Origin: Rhodoferax sp. | GTDB taxonomy: Bacteria; Pseudomonadota; Gammaproteobacteria; Burkholderiales; Burkholderiaceae_C | Direction: 5' to 3' | DNA length: 12,776 nucleotides | Assembly (NCBI GenBank): GCA_021737905.1 | Contig: JAIPDA010000044.1 | Location: 1-12,776, forward strand | Part shown: one piece after another, positions 1 to 7,073 of the stretch | Layout: each line of letters begins with the position of its first letter | Position numbering within the stretch: position 1 is the first letter of the stretch | Notes under the pieces: model-generated | What the model was told of the DNA's origin: nothing | The model's database searches: none | What the model saw: the letters and a program-made list of their open reading frames with translations, nothing else | Translations under genes and position numbers: made by a program

Positions 1-1024
1 GATCGATGTAGCCGGTGATGCGCTGGTGGGCCGCAGCGGTGACGATGGGGCCCATTTCGGCGTCCAGATGAAGACCGTTTTTGGTGATGGGTTTTTCAGC
101 GCGTGTTTTGGGCATGGGCAAGAGGCGCTCGGCCACGTCGCCCACCAGCACCGCCACCGAGATCGCCATGCAGCGCTCGCCGGCTGAGCCGTAACCGGCG
201 CCGATCAGCGCATCAACCGCTTGCTCGAGGTCGGCGTCGGGCATCACGACCATGTGGTTCTTGGCGCCGCCCAGGGCCTGCACGCGCTTGCCGTGGTGCG
301 CACCGGTCTCATAAATGTAGTTGGCAATCGGCGTCGAGCCGACGAAGGAGATCGCGTGCACGTCCGGGTGCACCAGCAGCGCGTCTACCGCTTCCTTGTC
401 GCCCTGGATGACGTTGAACACGCCGTCCGGCAGGCCGGCTTTTTTCAGCAGCTCGGCCATGAACAGGCTGGCGCTCGGATCGATCGGGCTGGGCTTGAGA
501 ACAAAACAGTTGCCCGCCGCAATCGCCACCGGGAACATCCACATGGGCACCATCACCGGAAAGTTGAACGGCGTGATGCCGGCCACCACGCCCAGCGGTT
601 GGCGCAGCGTCCAGTTGTCGATGCCGGTGCTCACCTGATCAGTGAAGTCACCTTTGAGCAGCTGCGGAATGCCGCAGGCGAACTCGACGATGTCGATGCC
701 GCGCGAGACCTCGCCCTGCGCATCGGTGAACACCTTGCCGTGCTCGGCGGTGATCAGGTGCGCGAGCTGGTCCTTGTGCAGGTTCAGCAGCTCGAGAAAC
801 TTGAACATGACGCGGGCGCGGCGGATCGGCGGTGTGTCAGCCCAAGCCGGAAAAGCTGCTTTGGCCGCAGCCACGGCGCTGTCCACGTCGGCGGCGTTGG
901 CCAGTGCCACCTGGCCGGTGACTGCGCCGGTGGCGGGGTTGAAGACGGCTTGGAGGCGGGCAGAGCCGCCGGCGACCCCATGGCCGTTGACGTAATGGGC
1001 GATGGTGGCGGGTTTCTGACTCAT
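1..1024 (-). CDS. mmsA: CoA-acylating methylmalonate-semialdehyde dehydrogenase, 3' end outside window
   Basis: This aldehyde dehydrogenase superfamily enzyme oxidises methylmalonate (or malonate) semialdehyde with NAD+ and CoA to propionyl-CoA (or acetyl-CoA), in valine, beta-alanine or inositol breakdown in the cytoplasm. The frame is open from ATG 1024 to the window edge, giving 341 residues of a family that is usually about 500 long. The N-terminus reads MSQKPATIAHYVNG. The Rossmann stretch includes PFNFPVMVPMWMFPVAIAAGN and the glycine motif FVGSTPIANYIYETGA. The catalytic cysteine is C285 in GSAGERCMAIS, the signature of the CoA-dependent MMSDH branch rather than of generic aldehyde dehydrogenases. 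A good Shine-Dalgarno AAGGAA (minus strand, 1035-1030) lies 5 nt before the ATG. The gene is divergent from the LysR gene, which is a plausible regulator. Identification to family is firm; the in vivo substrate is inferred. Confidence 0.95.
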   Translation of the reverse strand, partial: MSQKPATIAHYVNGHGVAGGSARLQAVFNPATGAVTGQVALANAADVDSAVAAAKAAFPAWADTPPIRRARVMFKFLELLNLHKDQLAHLITAEHGKVFTDAQGEVSRGIDIVEFACGIPQLLKGDFTDQVSTGIDNWTLRQPLGVVAGITPFNFPVMVPMWMFPVAIAAGNCFVLKPSPIDPSASLFMAELLKKAGLPDGVFNVIQGDKEAVDALLVHPDVHAISFVGSTPIANYIYETGAHHGKRVQALGGAKNHMVVMPDADLEQAVDALIGAGYGSAGERCMAISVAVLVGDVAERLLPMPKTRAEKPITKNGLHLDAEMGPIVTAAAHQRITGYID

Positions 1025-1117
1025 GGCGGTTCCTTGGTGTGGGTGTTGGTGTAGAGGCTGGGATGGCGCCAAGTCTAGGCGCGGACGGCGCTTTTGATAA
1101 TGCCGGATCGGTGATTA

Positions 1118-1141
1118 CATTGTTCAATCAAATGAACAATG
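1118..1141. promoter_or_regulatory. Perfect 9-6-9 bp palindrome between mmsA and lysR (candidate LysR-regulator operator)
   Basis: CATTGTTCA (1118-1126), spacer ATCAAA, TGAACAATG (1133-1141): both arms match exactly. It sits in the 143-bp divergent intergenic space, 26 bp before the lysR start and 93 bp before the mmsA start. LysR-type regulators often bind such dyads between themselves and a divergent target. On the minus strand TTGAAC (1127-1122) with CATTAT (1102-1097, 19-bp spacing) is a weak possible mmsA promoter overlapping the dyad. The palindrome is seen directly; its role as an operator is inferred. Confidence 0.6.
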
Positions 1142-1161
1142 GCGGGCGTTTCTGCTAATCT
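1133..1161 (+). promoter_or_regulatory. Candidate lysR promoter overlapping the palindrome
   Basis: TGAACA (1133-1138), 17-bp spacer, TAATCT (1156-1161). The -35 element is the right arm of the palindrome, which would fit autorepression. The predicted start of transcription falls at or next to the lysR ATG (1168), and no Shine-Dalgarno is visible before that ATG, so the message may be leaderless. Matches to consensus are moderate. Confidence 0.35.
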
Positions 1162-1167
1162 GGCGCC

Positions 1168-2163
1168 ATGGCTTCTGACCAATTGGCTCCGCTGCTGGCC
1201 GACCTGCATCTGCTGACCGTGCTGGCCGCCACGCGCAGCTTCACCGAGGCGGCGCGCCGCCTGGGCGTGTCCAAGGCCTCGGCCAGCATGCGCATCAGCG
1301 AACTCGAACGCGCTGCCGGCGTGCTGCTGGTGCGCCGCACCACGCGCTCGGTCGGCCTGACCGAAGCCGGCCAGCAACTCGTTAACGACATGCTGCCGGC
1401 CTTTGGCCGGATCAGTGAGAGCTATACAGCCGTCAAAGACTTGGTGGGCACGCCGCGGGGCCTGGTGCGCGTGACCGCGCCGGTGGCGCTGGGGCGTCAG
1501 CACCTGGCGCCCTGCGCGGCGGCCTTTCTCAAAAGCTACCCTGACATTCACATCGAGCTCGAACTCACAGACCGCTTTGTCAACCTGGCCAACGAAGGCT
1601 TTGACCTGGCGGTTCGCCACACCAACACGCCACCCGAAACGCATGTGGCCTGGGTGCTGTGCGAAACCCGTTCGGTGCTGCTGGCCAGCCCGGCGTATCT
1701 GGCTGCGCGCGGCGTGCCGGCGCACCCCTCCGAGCTGGCGGCGCACGACTGCCTGCTGTACCTGGGCGGTGCCAGCGCGGCCAGCGGCAGCTGGACCTTT
1801 GTGCGCAACGCGGCCCCCCTGAAGGCGCGCAGCCGCAAGACGCCGGCCGATGCGCAAGAGCGCGTGGGCGTGAACGTGCGCGGCTGCCTCAAAGCCAACA
1901 ACTCCGAGGTGCTGCGCGAAGCGCTGCTGGCCGGCCTGGGCATCGGCCTGCTGCCGGACTTCAGCGTGCCGCCTCCGGGCGCCGACGGCCAGCCCGCGCT
2001 GGTGCCGGTGTTGCCCGACTGGCAGGCGCAAGGTTTTTTCGGTGAACGTATTTATGCACTGCGCCCCTGGTCAGCGCAGGTGCCCATGGCGGTGCAATGC
2101 CTGGTCGAGTTTTTGCGCGCGCACTTCGCCCCGGGTTTTGCGCCCGGTTTTGCCAAGGGATAA
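1168..2163 (+). CDS. LysR family transcriptional regulator
   Basis: A 331-residue DNA-binding regulator of normal or slightly long LysR length. The N-terminal winged helix-turn-helix spans about residues 12-70, with FTEAARRLGVSKASASMRISELE as the HTH core and LLVRRTTRSVGLTEAG as the wing. The rest is a periplasmic-binding-like effector domain (about 97-310). The style resembles the CrgA/DsdC-like betaproteobacterial subgroup. The C-terminus ends in a short FAPGFAPGF duplication. It is divergent from mmsA and lies upstream of the NUDIX-hydratase-transferase-lyase run on the same strand, so its target could be either side. The analogous regulator RipR sits next to the itaconate genes in Pseudomonas aeruginosa. 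The start at 1168 is chosen because it gives the canonical N-terminus. The effector is unknown. Confidence 0.93.
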   Translation: MASDQLAPLLADLHLLTVLAATRSFTEAARRLGVSKASASMRISELERAAGVLLVRRTTRSVGLTEAGQQLVNDMLPAFGRISESYTAVKDLVGTPRGLVRVTAPVALGRQHLAPCAAAFLKSYPDIHIELELTDRFVNLANEGFDLAVRHTNTPPETHVAWVLCETRSVLLASPAYLAARGVPAHPSELAAHDCLLYLGGASAASGSWTFVRNAAPLKARSRKTPADAQERVGVNVRGCLKANNSEVLREALLAGLGIGLLPDFSVPPPGADGQPALVPVLPDWQAQGFFGERIYALRPWSAQVPMAVQCLVEFLRAHFAPGFAPGFAKG

Positions 2164-2170
2164 TTTGCGC

Positions 2171-2677
2171 ATGAAAACACGTTGGAAACCCAGTGCCACG
2201 GTCGCCGCCGTCATTGCCCGCGAAGTAGCCGGCATCACCGAATTTTTGCTGGTCGAGGAACACACGCCCGAAGGCCTGCGCCTGAACAACCCGGCCGGCC
2301 ACCTGGACCCGGGCGAGAGCCCGGTCGAAGCCTGCGCCCGCGAGGCGCTGGAAGAAACCGCTTTTCATTTCCGCCCCACGGCGCTGGTCGGTGTCTACCT
2401 GTCGCGCTTTCAGCGCCAGCTGGCTGACGGGCGCGACGACATCACCTATCTGCGCTTTGCCTTTTGCGGCGAGCTGGGTGACTTGGTGGCCGGCCAGGCG
2501 CTGGACAAAGGCATTGTGCGCACCCTGTGGCTGAGCGCGGATGCCATTCGCGCCTGCCCCGAACGCCACCGCAGCCCGCTGCTGATCAAGTGCATGGACG
2601 ACTACCTGGCCGGCGCACGCCATCCGCTGTCCGTCATCACCACCGACGCCAGCGTTTACGGCCAGGGTCCTACATAA
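2171..2677 (+). CDS. nudJ: NUDIX hydrolase, NudJ-like
   Basis: A 168-residue pyrophosphohydrolase that would hydrolyse a nucleoside diphosphate derivative. In E. coli the related NudJ acts on HMP-pyrophosphate and nucleotides and lies beside mnmA. The Nudix box is at residues 43-65: GHLDPGE, seven residues, then REALEETAF. The metal-binding REXXEE glutamates E58, E61 and E62 are present, but the usual glycine near the end of the box is alanine (A64). The start is ATG 2171, 7 bp after the lysR stop, with AAGGGA (2155-2160) as RBS 10 nt upstream. A longer in-frame reading from 2042 runs through lysR and has no family support. Tight spacing suggests cotranscription with lysR. The gene symbol rests on similarity and context; the substrate is not proven. 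Confidence 0.85.
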   Translation: MKTRWKPSATVAAVIAREVAGITEFLLVEEHTPEGLRLNNPAGHLDPGESPVEACAREALEETAFHFRPTALVGVYLSRFQRQLADGRDDITYLRFAFCGELGDLVAGQALDKGIVRTLWLSADAIRACPERHRSPLLIKCMDDYLAGARHPLSVITTDASVYGQGPT

Positions 2678-2716
2678 GAACTGGTACCGCTAAGATCAAA
2701 GCCGAATAAACCCGCC

Positions 2717-2729
2717 AAGGACAGACGTG
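2717..2729 (+). promoter_or_regulatory. RBS fixing a GTG start
   Basis: AAGGA (2717-2721) lies 5 nt before GTG 2727. There is no in-frame ATG near the conserved N-terminus (NLQDWLGRSE), so the GTG with this ribosome binding site is the best start of the hydratase gene. The 49-bp gap after the NUDIX gene holds no clear promoter or terminator. Confidence 0.6.
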
Positions 2730-3584
2730 AACTTGCAAGACTGGTTGGGCCGCAGCGAGACGGTCCATGACACGGCCACCGCCACGCCGTTTGCCGCGCT
2801 GACGGCCACGCTGGACTGGCCGCCGGGTGCGCTGGCCGAGCGGCCGGCCGACGGCACGCCGCTGCCGCCGCTGTGGCACTGGCTGTATTTTTTGCCGATT
2901 TACCCGCAGTCCGAGATCGGCGCCGACGGCCACGCCAAGCGCGGAGGCTTTTTGCCGCCGGTGCCTTTGCCACGCCGCATGTGGGCCGGCAGCGACTTTG
3001 CCTTTCACGAGCCGCTGCGGGTGGGCGACGCGCTGTCACGCACTTCGACCATCGTTGATGTGAAAGAAAAAACCGGGCGTACCGGCAACTTGCTGTTTGT
3101 GAAGGTGCGCCATGAAGTGCGCCGTCAGGGCGGCGAGGCCGTGGCGCTGACCGAGCACCACAACATCGTCTACCGCGGCGCTCCTACGCCGGACGATGTG
3201 GCGCCACCGCCCGTGGCCGCGCCGGCGCAAGCAGCCTGGACGCGGCACATCGTGCCCGACGACGTGCTGCTGTTTCGCTATTCGGCGTTGACCTTCAACG
3301 GCCACCGCATTCACTATGACCGCAAGTACGTCACCGAGGTCGAGGGCTACCCCGGCCTGATCGTTCACGGCCCGCTGATCGCCACGCTGCTGATGGACTT
3401 GCTGCGCCACCAGATGCCGGGCGTGCCGGTGCTGCGCTTTGAGTTCAAGGCAGTGCGCCCGACATTCGACATCCATCCTTTCTCGGTTCACGGCGAACCG
3501 TCTGCCGACGGCAAGACCGTGCGCCTGTGGGCGCAGGACCACGAAGGCTGGCTGACCATGGACGCCGTCGCCACCCTGGCCTGA
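2727..3584 (+). CDS. ich: Hot-dog-fold acyl-CoA hydratase, probable itaconyl-CoA or mesaconyl-C4-CoA hydratase
   Basis: A 285-residue double-hot-dog protein of the MaoC/FAS1-like dehydratase group (HTD2-like, mesaconyl-C4-CoA hydratase Meh, Pseudomonas itaconyl-CoA hydratase Ich). The N-terminal half carries WHWLYFLP and the PLPRRMWAGSDFAFHEPLRVGD segment typical of the degenerate first hot dog. The second half carries the hydratase motif FNGHRIHYD (residues 190-198) and GLIVHGPLIATLLMDLL. It would add water to itaconyl-CoA or mesaconyl-CoA to give citramalyl-CoA. It is followed 46 bp later by a family III CoA-transferase and then a CitE-like lyase, the other two steps of that pathway. Family assignment is strong. 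The choice of itaconyl- over mesaconyl- or another enoyl-CoA is inferred from context. Confidence 0.8.
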   Translation: MNLQDWLGRSETVHDTATATPFAALTATLDWPPGALAERPADGTPLPPLWHWLYFLPIYPQSEIGADGHAKRGGFLPPVPLPRRMWAGSDFAFHEPLRVGDALSRTSTIVDVKEKTGRTGNLLFVKVRHEVRRQGGEAVALTEHHNIVYRGAPTPDDVAPPPVAAPAQAAWTRHIVPDDVLLFRYSALTFNGHRIHYDRKYVTEVEGYPGLIVHGPLIATLLMDLLRHQMPGVPVLRFEFKAVRPTFDIHPFSVHGEPSADGKTVRLWAQDHEGWLTMDAVATLA

Positions 3585-3630
3585 AAAGCGCAAACCTGAA
3601 TCTGCCTGCAACAGGACAAAGAAAGCACCC

Positions 3631-4824
3631 ATGCAACCCCTCAAGGGCATCACCGTTGTTACTTTGGAGCACGCGATTGCGGCGCCCTTTGCCACGCGCC
3701 AGCTCGCCGACATGGGTGCTCGCGTCATCAAGATCGAGCGCCCCGGCGTGGGCGACTTTGCGCGCGGCTATGACGAGCGCGTCAAAGGTCTGGCCTCGCA
3801 CTTTGTCTGGACCAACCGCTCCAAAGAAAGCCTGACGCTGGACGTCAAGCACGAAGAAGCGCAAAGAGTGCTGATGCGCCTGATCCTCGAAGAAGCCGAC
3901 GTGGTGGTGCAAAACCTGGCACCCGGCGCGGCGGCGCGTTTGGGTGTGTCGTTTGAAGCGCTGTCCAAAGTCAAGCCCGGCATCATTGTTTGCGACATCT
4001 CCGGTTACGGCGATGACCCGACCAACCCCGGACCCTACCGCGACAAAAAAGCCTACGACCTGTTGATCCAGAGCGAAGCCGGTTTTGTGTCGATCACCGG
4101 CACGCCCGAGACACCCGCCAAGGCCGGCAACTCGATGGCTGACATTGCCGCCGGCATGTACGCTTACACCAACATCCTGGCCGCGCTCATGCACCGCCAG
4201 CAAACCGGCGAAGGCCAGCGCATTGATGTGTCGATGCTGGAGTCGCTGACTGAGTGGATGAGTTACCCGCTGTACTACGCATTCGACGGCGCGCCGCCGC
4301 CGCCGCGCACTGGCGCCAGCCACGCCACCATTTACCCCTACGGCCCGTTTGCCGCCGGTGACGGCAAGACCGTCATGCTGGGTCTGCAAAACGAGCGCGA
4401 GTGGAAGATTTTTTGCGACAAGGTTTTGCTGCAACCCGAACTGGCCGCAGAGGCGCGATTTGCCAGCAACGCCAAACGCAGCGCCGCCCGTGACGAGCTC
4501 TCAGCGCTGATCTTGCAGGCCTTTGCCAGCCTGACGGCCGCGCAAGTGGCTGAGCGCCTGGAGACCGCCGGCATTGCCAACGCCCAGGTCAACACCATGG
4601 CAGAAGTCTGGGCGCATCCGCAGCTCAAGGCGCGCGGGCGCTGGCGACAGGTGGACACCTCGGCCGGCACCATTCCCGCGCTGCTGCCGCCCGGTTCGTG
4701 GCAACACGGCGAGCCGCGCATGGACGCCGTGCCCGCGCTGGGCCAGCACACCGACGCGATTTTGAGCCGCTACGGCTACAGCGCCGAAGCCATTGCGGCG
4801 CTGCGCGAACAAGGCGCCGTATGA
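3631..4824 (+). CDS. ict: Family III (CaiB/BaiF) CoA-transferase, probable itaconate or mesaconate CoA-transferase
   Basis: A 397-residue cytoplasmic CoA-transferase of the formyl-CoA/succinyl-CoA:dicarboxylate group, normal length for the family. Recognisable parts are the N-terminal VTLEHAIAAPFATRQLADMGARVIKIE, then GDFARGYDERVKGLASHFVW, NLAPGAAARLG, and KAYDLLIQSEAGFVSITG. The presumed nucleophile is D171 in GNSMADIAAGMYAY, where the family forms an aspartyl-CoA thioester. It would move CoA from succinyl-CoA or acetyl-CoA to a C5 dicarboxylate. A purine-rich leader (AGGACAAAGAAAG) precedes ATG 3631. The stop overlaps the next start (ATGA 4821-4824), implying translational coupling to the lyase. 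The gene symbol follows the itaconate pathway model and is tentative. Confidence 0.82.
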   Translation: MQPLKGITVVTLEHAIAAPFATRQLADMGARVIKIERPGVGDFARGYDERVKGLASHFVWTNRSKESLTLDVKHEEAQRVLMRLILEEADVVVQNLAPGAAARLGVSFEALSKVKPGIIVCDISGYGDDPTNPGPYRDKKAYDLLIQSEAGFVSITGTPETPAKAGNSMADIAAGMYAYTNILAALMHRQQTGEGQRIDVSMLESLTEWMSYPLYYAFDGAPPPPRTGASHATIYPYGPFAAGDGKTVMLGLQNEREWKIFCDKVLLQPELAAEARFASNAKRSAARDELSALILQAFASLTAAQVAERLETAGIANAQVNTMAEVWAHPQLKARGRWRQVDTSAGTIPALLPPGSWQHGEPRMDAVPALGQHTDAILSRYGYSAEAIAALREQGAV

Positions 4825-5666
4825 CTGCGACCACACAGGTCGCGGCCGATGCGCTGACGTATTTGTTTGTGCCCGGCAACCGGCCCGAGCGTTTTGCCAA
4901 GGCGCTGGCCTCGGGTGCCGACCGCGTCATCCTCAACCTGGAAGACGCGGTGGCACCCCCTGACAAGGCCGCTGCGCGAAGCGCCGTGGCGCAGTGGCTG
5001 CACAGCCAAAGCGCGCTGGCCGACCGGCTGCTGGTGCGCATCAATGATGACGCCAGCCCTTGGTATGCCGACGACCTGGCCTTGCTGGCTGCTTCGCCGC
5101 TGCGCTGCGTGATGCTGCCCAAATGCGAGTCGCCCGCGCAGGTGGCCGCTGTGCTGGCGCTGCTGCCCAGCGGCTGTCAGGTGCTGCCCTTGATTGAAAC
5201 CGCCCGTGGCCTGCAAGCCGTGCAAGCCATTGCGCAAGCACCCGGCGTGGCGCGCCTGGCCTTCGGCTCGCTGGACTTCATGCTGGACCTGGACGTGCCA
5301 GCCGACAGCCTGATGCTGGACATGGCCGCCGCGCAAATCGCGCTGGCTTCGCGCGCCGCCGGCTTGCCTGCGCCTGTGGCCGGTGTCACGCCGGCGCTGG
5401 ACGCGTCGCAGGTCAGCGCCGACATGGCGCAGGCGCGCAGCCTGGGTTTTGGCGCCAAGATGTGTATACACCCTGGACAGGTGGCCGCCGTGCTGGCTGC
5501 GCTGGCGCCCACTGCCTCAGAGCTGGCCTGGGCCCAGCGCGTGCTGCAAACCAGCGCCGCCGCCGGGGGCGCTGCGCTGCAAATTGACGGGAAAATGGTG
5601 GACCGGCCCGTGCTGTTGCGCGCCGAACGCCTGCTGGCCCGTGCTGTACGCGTGGCTTCATCCTGA
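4821..5666 (+). CDS. ccl: CitE-like CoA-ester lyase, probable (S)-citramalyl-CoA lyase
   Basis: A 281-residue HpcH/HpaI-CitE family TIM-barrel lyase that would cleave citramalyl-CoA into acetyl-CoA and pyruvate. Motifs seen are YLFVPGNRPERF (residues 14-25), LNLEDAV (38-44), the substrate arginine region VRIN (R73), the Mg2+ ligands E126 in LPLIETARGL and D152 in FGSLDFMLDL, and GAKMCIHPGQV near the C-terminus. The usual Asp of DLEDAV is N39 here. The start is ATG 4821, overlapping the CoA-transferase stop by 4 bp. A longer reading from 4698 overlaps the transferase in another frame and is unlikely. Family certain; substrate inferred from the neighbouring hydratase and transferase. Malyl- or 3-hydroxy-3-methylglutaryl-type CoA esters are alternatives. 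Confidence 0.84.
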   Translation: MTATTQVAADALTYLFVPGNRPERFAKALASGADRVILNLEDAVAPPDKAAARSAVAQWLHSQSALADRLLVRINDDASPWYADDLALLAASPLRCVMLPKCESPAQVAAVLALLPSGCQVLPLIETARGLQAVQAIAQAPGVARLAFGSLDFMLDLDVPADSLMLDMAAAQIALASRAAGLPAPVAGVTPALDASQVSADMAQARSLGFGAKMCIHPGQVAAVLAALAPTASELAWAQRVLQTSAAAGGAALQIDGKMVDRPVLLRAERLLARAVRVASS

Positions 5667-5695
5667 TTTTTCATCCTGATCTTTTATCCTGACTT
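5657..5695 (+). repeat. Three tandem imperfect 13-bp repeats
   Basis: TTCATCCTGATTT (5657-5669), TTCATCCTGATCT (5670-5682) and TTTATCCTGACTT (5683-5695) follow each other without gaps. The first copy spans the stop codon of the lyase gene. The tract is T-rich on the plus strand and fills most of the space before the fumarate-lyase-type gene. A slippage product or a regulatory array are both possible. Confidence 0.6.
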
Positions 5696-5715
5696 TTTTC
5701 ACTTCTTTAAAAACC

Positions 5716-7065
5716 ATGCCTTCAACCATCATTGACTCCAAGATCTTCGGCGACATGTTCAGCGACGCAGCCATGCGCCATGTCTGGAGCGACGAGAACC
5801 GCACCGCCAAATACCTCGACATCGAACGCGCGTTGGCCAAGGTGCAGGGCGAGCTCGGCATCATTCCTAAAGAAGCGGCTGAAGAAATTGTCAAAAACTG
5901 CGAGCTCAGACAGATCGACTGGGCCCAACTCAAAGCCAAGACCGAGCAGATCGGCTACCCCATCATTGCCGTGGTCAACCAGATCAACGCCCACTGCCGA
6001 GACAAGCTCGGCGAGTACTGTCACTGGGGCGCCACCACGCAAGACATCACCGACACCGCCGCCGTGCTGCAAATCCGTGAAGGCCTGGCGCTGGTCGAAG
6101 CCGACCTGAAAGACATCTCGGACTCGCTCGCTAAGCTGGCCAAAGCGCACCGCGACACGCCCATCATCGGCCGCAGCAATTTGCAGCAAGCCACCCCCAT
6201 CACTTTTGGCTACAAGATGGCCAGCATCCTGGCCGGCATCGAGCGCCACCGCGAGCGGTTGGAGCAACTCAAGCCGCGCGTGCTGGTGGGCGAATTCGGG
6301 GGTGCTTCGGGCACCTTGTCGTCGCTGGAAACCGGCGCCATGGAAACCCAGGCCGGCCTCATGAAAGAGCTGGGCCTCGGTCAGCCGCTGATCTCTTGGC
6401 ACACCGTGCGTGACAACTTTGCTGAAGTCGGCGCGTTTCTGGGCATCGTCGGCGGCTCGCTCGGCAAGATCGCCATGGACGTCAAGCTGCTCATGCAAAC
6501 CGAAGTGGCCGAAGTGTTTGAGCCCTTCGCGCCCGGCCGTGGCTCGTCGAGCACCATGCCGCAAAAGCGCAACCCGATTTCCTGCCTTTACATTCACGCC
6601 AACATCTCGGTGGTGCGCCAACTGGCCGCCTCGCTGATGGACGCGATGGTGGCCGACCACGAGCGCTCGACCGGCCCGTGGGAAATCGAATGGGTGGCCA
6701 TGCCCGAGATTTTTTGCCTGATGTCGGGCGCGCTCAAGCAGACCAAGTTCATCCTGGCGGGGCTGGAAGTGGACGCCGCGCAGATGCGCCGCAACATCGA
6801 CATGACGCACGGCCTGGTGATGTCCGAAGCCGTGATGATGGGCCTGGGCCCCTACATCGGCCGCGAGTACGCGCACGACCTGGTCTATGACATCTGCCGT
6901 GACGCACTCAAACAGCAGCGCCCGCTGATCGACCTGCTGGCCGAGCATCCGCAAATCAACAAACACGTCACGCGCGAGCAACTCGCCGGCTTTTGCGACC
7001 CCATGAACAACCTCGGTCAGGCCGGCGCGATGGTGGACCGCGTGCTGGCGGCGCGCAAGGGCTAA
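5716..7065 (+). CDS. Fumarase/aspartase superfamily lyase (adenylosuccinate lyase / carboxymuconate cycloisomerase-like), substrate unknown
   Basis: A 449-residue class II fumarase superfamily enzyme, expected to be a cytoplasmic homotetramer that adds or removes a group across a fumarate-like double bond. The three signature regions are present: HWGATTQDITDTA (from H103), GRSNLQQATPITFG (from G152), and the signature loop GSSSTMPQKRNP (276-287) with the catalytic serine. The His of the usual GRTH motif is Asn here (N155). That resembles the carboxymuconate cycloisomerase branch, in which this position is also not His. It is not housekeeping PurB of this lineage, whose N-terminus is different. 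No strong Shine-Dalgarno precedes ATG 5716. It lies 49 bp after the CoA-lyase gene, so a role in feeding a C5 dicarboxylate (such as mesaconate or citramalate) into the pathway is a reasonable but unproven inference. Confidence 0.85.
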   Translation: MPSTIIDSKIFGDMFSDAAMRHVWSDENRTAKYLDIERALAKVQGELGIIPKEAAEEIVKNCELRQIDWAQLKAKTEQIGYPIIAVVNQINAHCRDKLGEYCHWGATTQDITDTAAVLQIREGLALVEADLKDISDSLAKLAKAHRDTPIIGRSNLQQATPITFGYKMASILAGIERHRERLEQLKPRVLVGEFGGASGTLSSLETGAMETQAGLMKELGLGQPLISWHTVRDNFAEVGAFLGIVGGSLGKIAMDVKLLMQTEVAEVFEPFAPGRGSSSTMPQKRNPISCLYIHANISVVRQLAASLMDAMVADHERSTGPWEIEWVAMPEIFCLMSGALKQTKFILAGLEVDAAQMRRNIDMTHGLVMSEAVMMGLGPYIGREYAHDLVYDICRDALKQQRPLIDLLAEHPQINKHVTREQLAGFCDPMNNLGQAGAMVDRVLAARKG

Positions 7066-7073
7066 GGCAAACC

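Noticed and set aside
221..1054. Long plus-strand reading frame opposite mmsA
   Set aside because: It is the complement of a well-conserved aldehyde dehydrogenase frame and has the His/Arg/Gly-rich make-up of a GC-rich shadow frame.
1075..2031. 318-codon minus-strand frame opposite lysR
   Set aside because: Shadow frame of lysR; low-complexity composition and no recognisable domain.
5716..7065. Housekeeping adenylosuccinate lyase (purB)
   Set aside because: The mnmA neighbourhood in E. coli contains purB, but this protein lacks the expected PurB N-terminus and has the GRSN change, so purB was not assigned.
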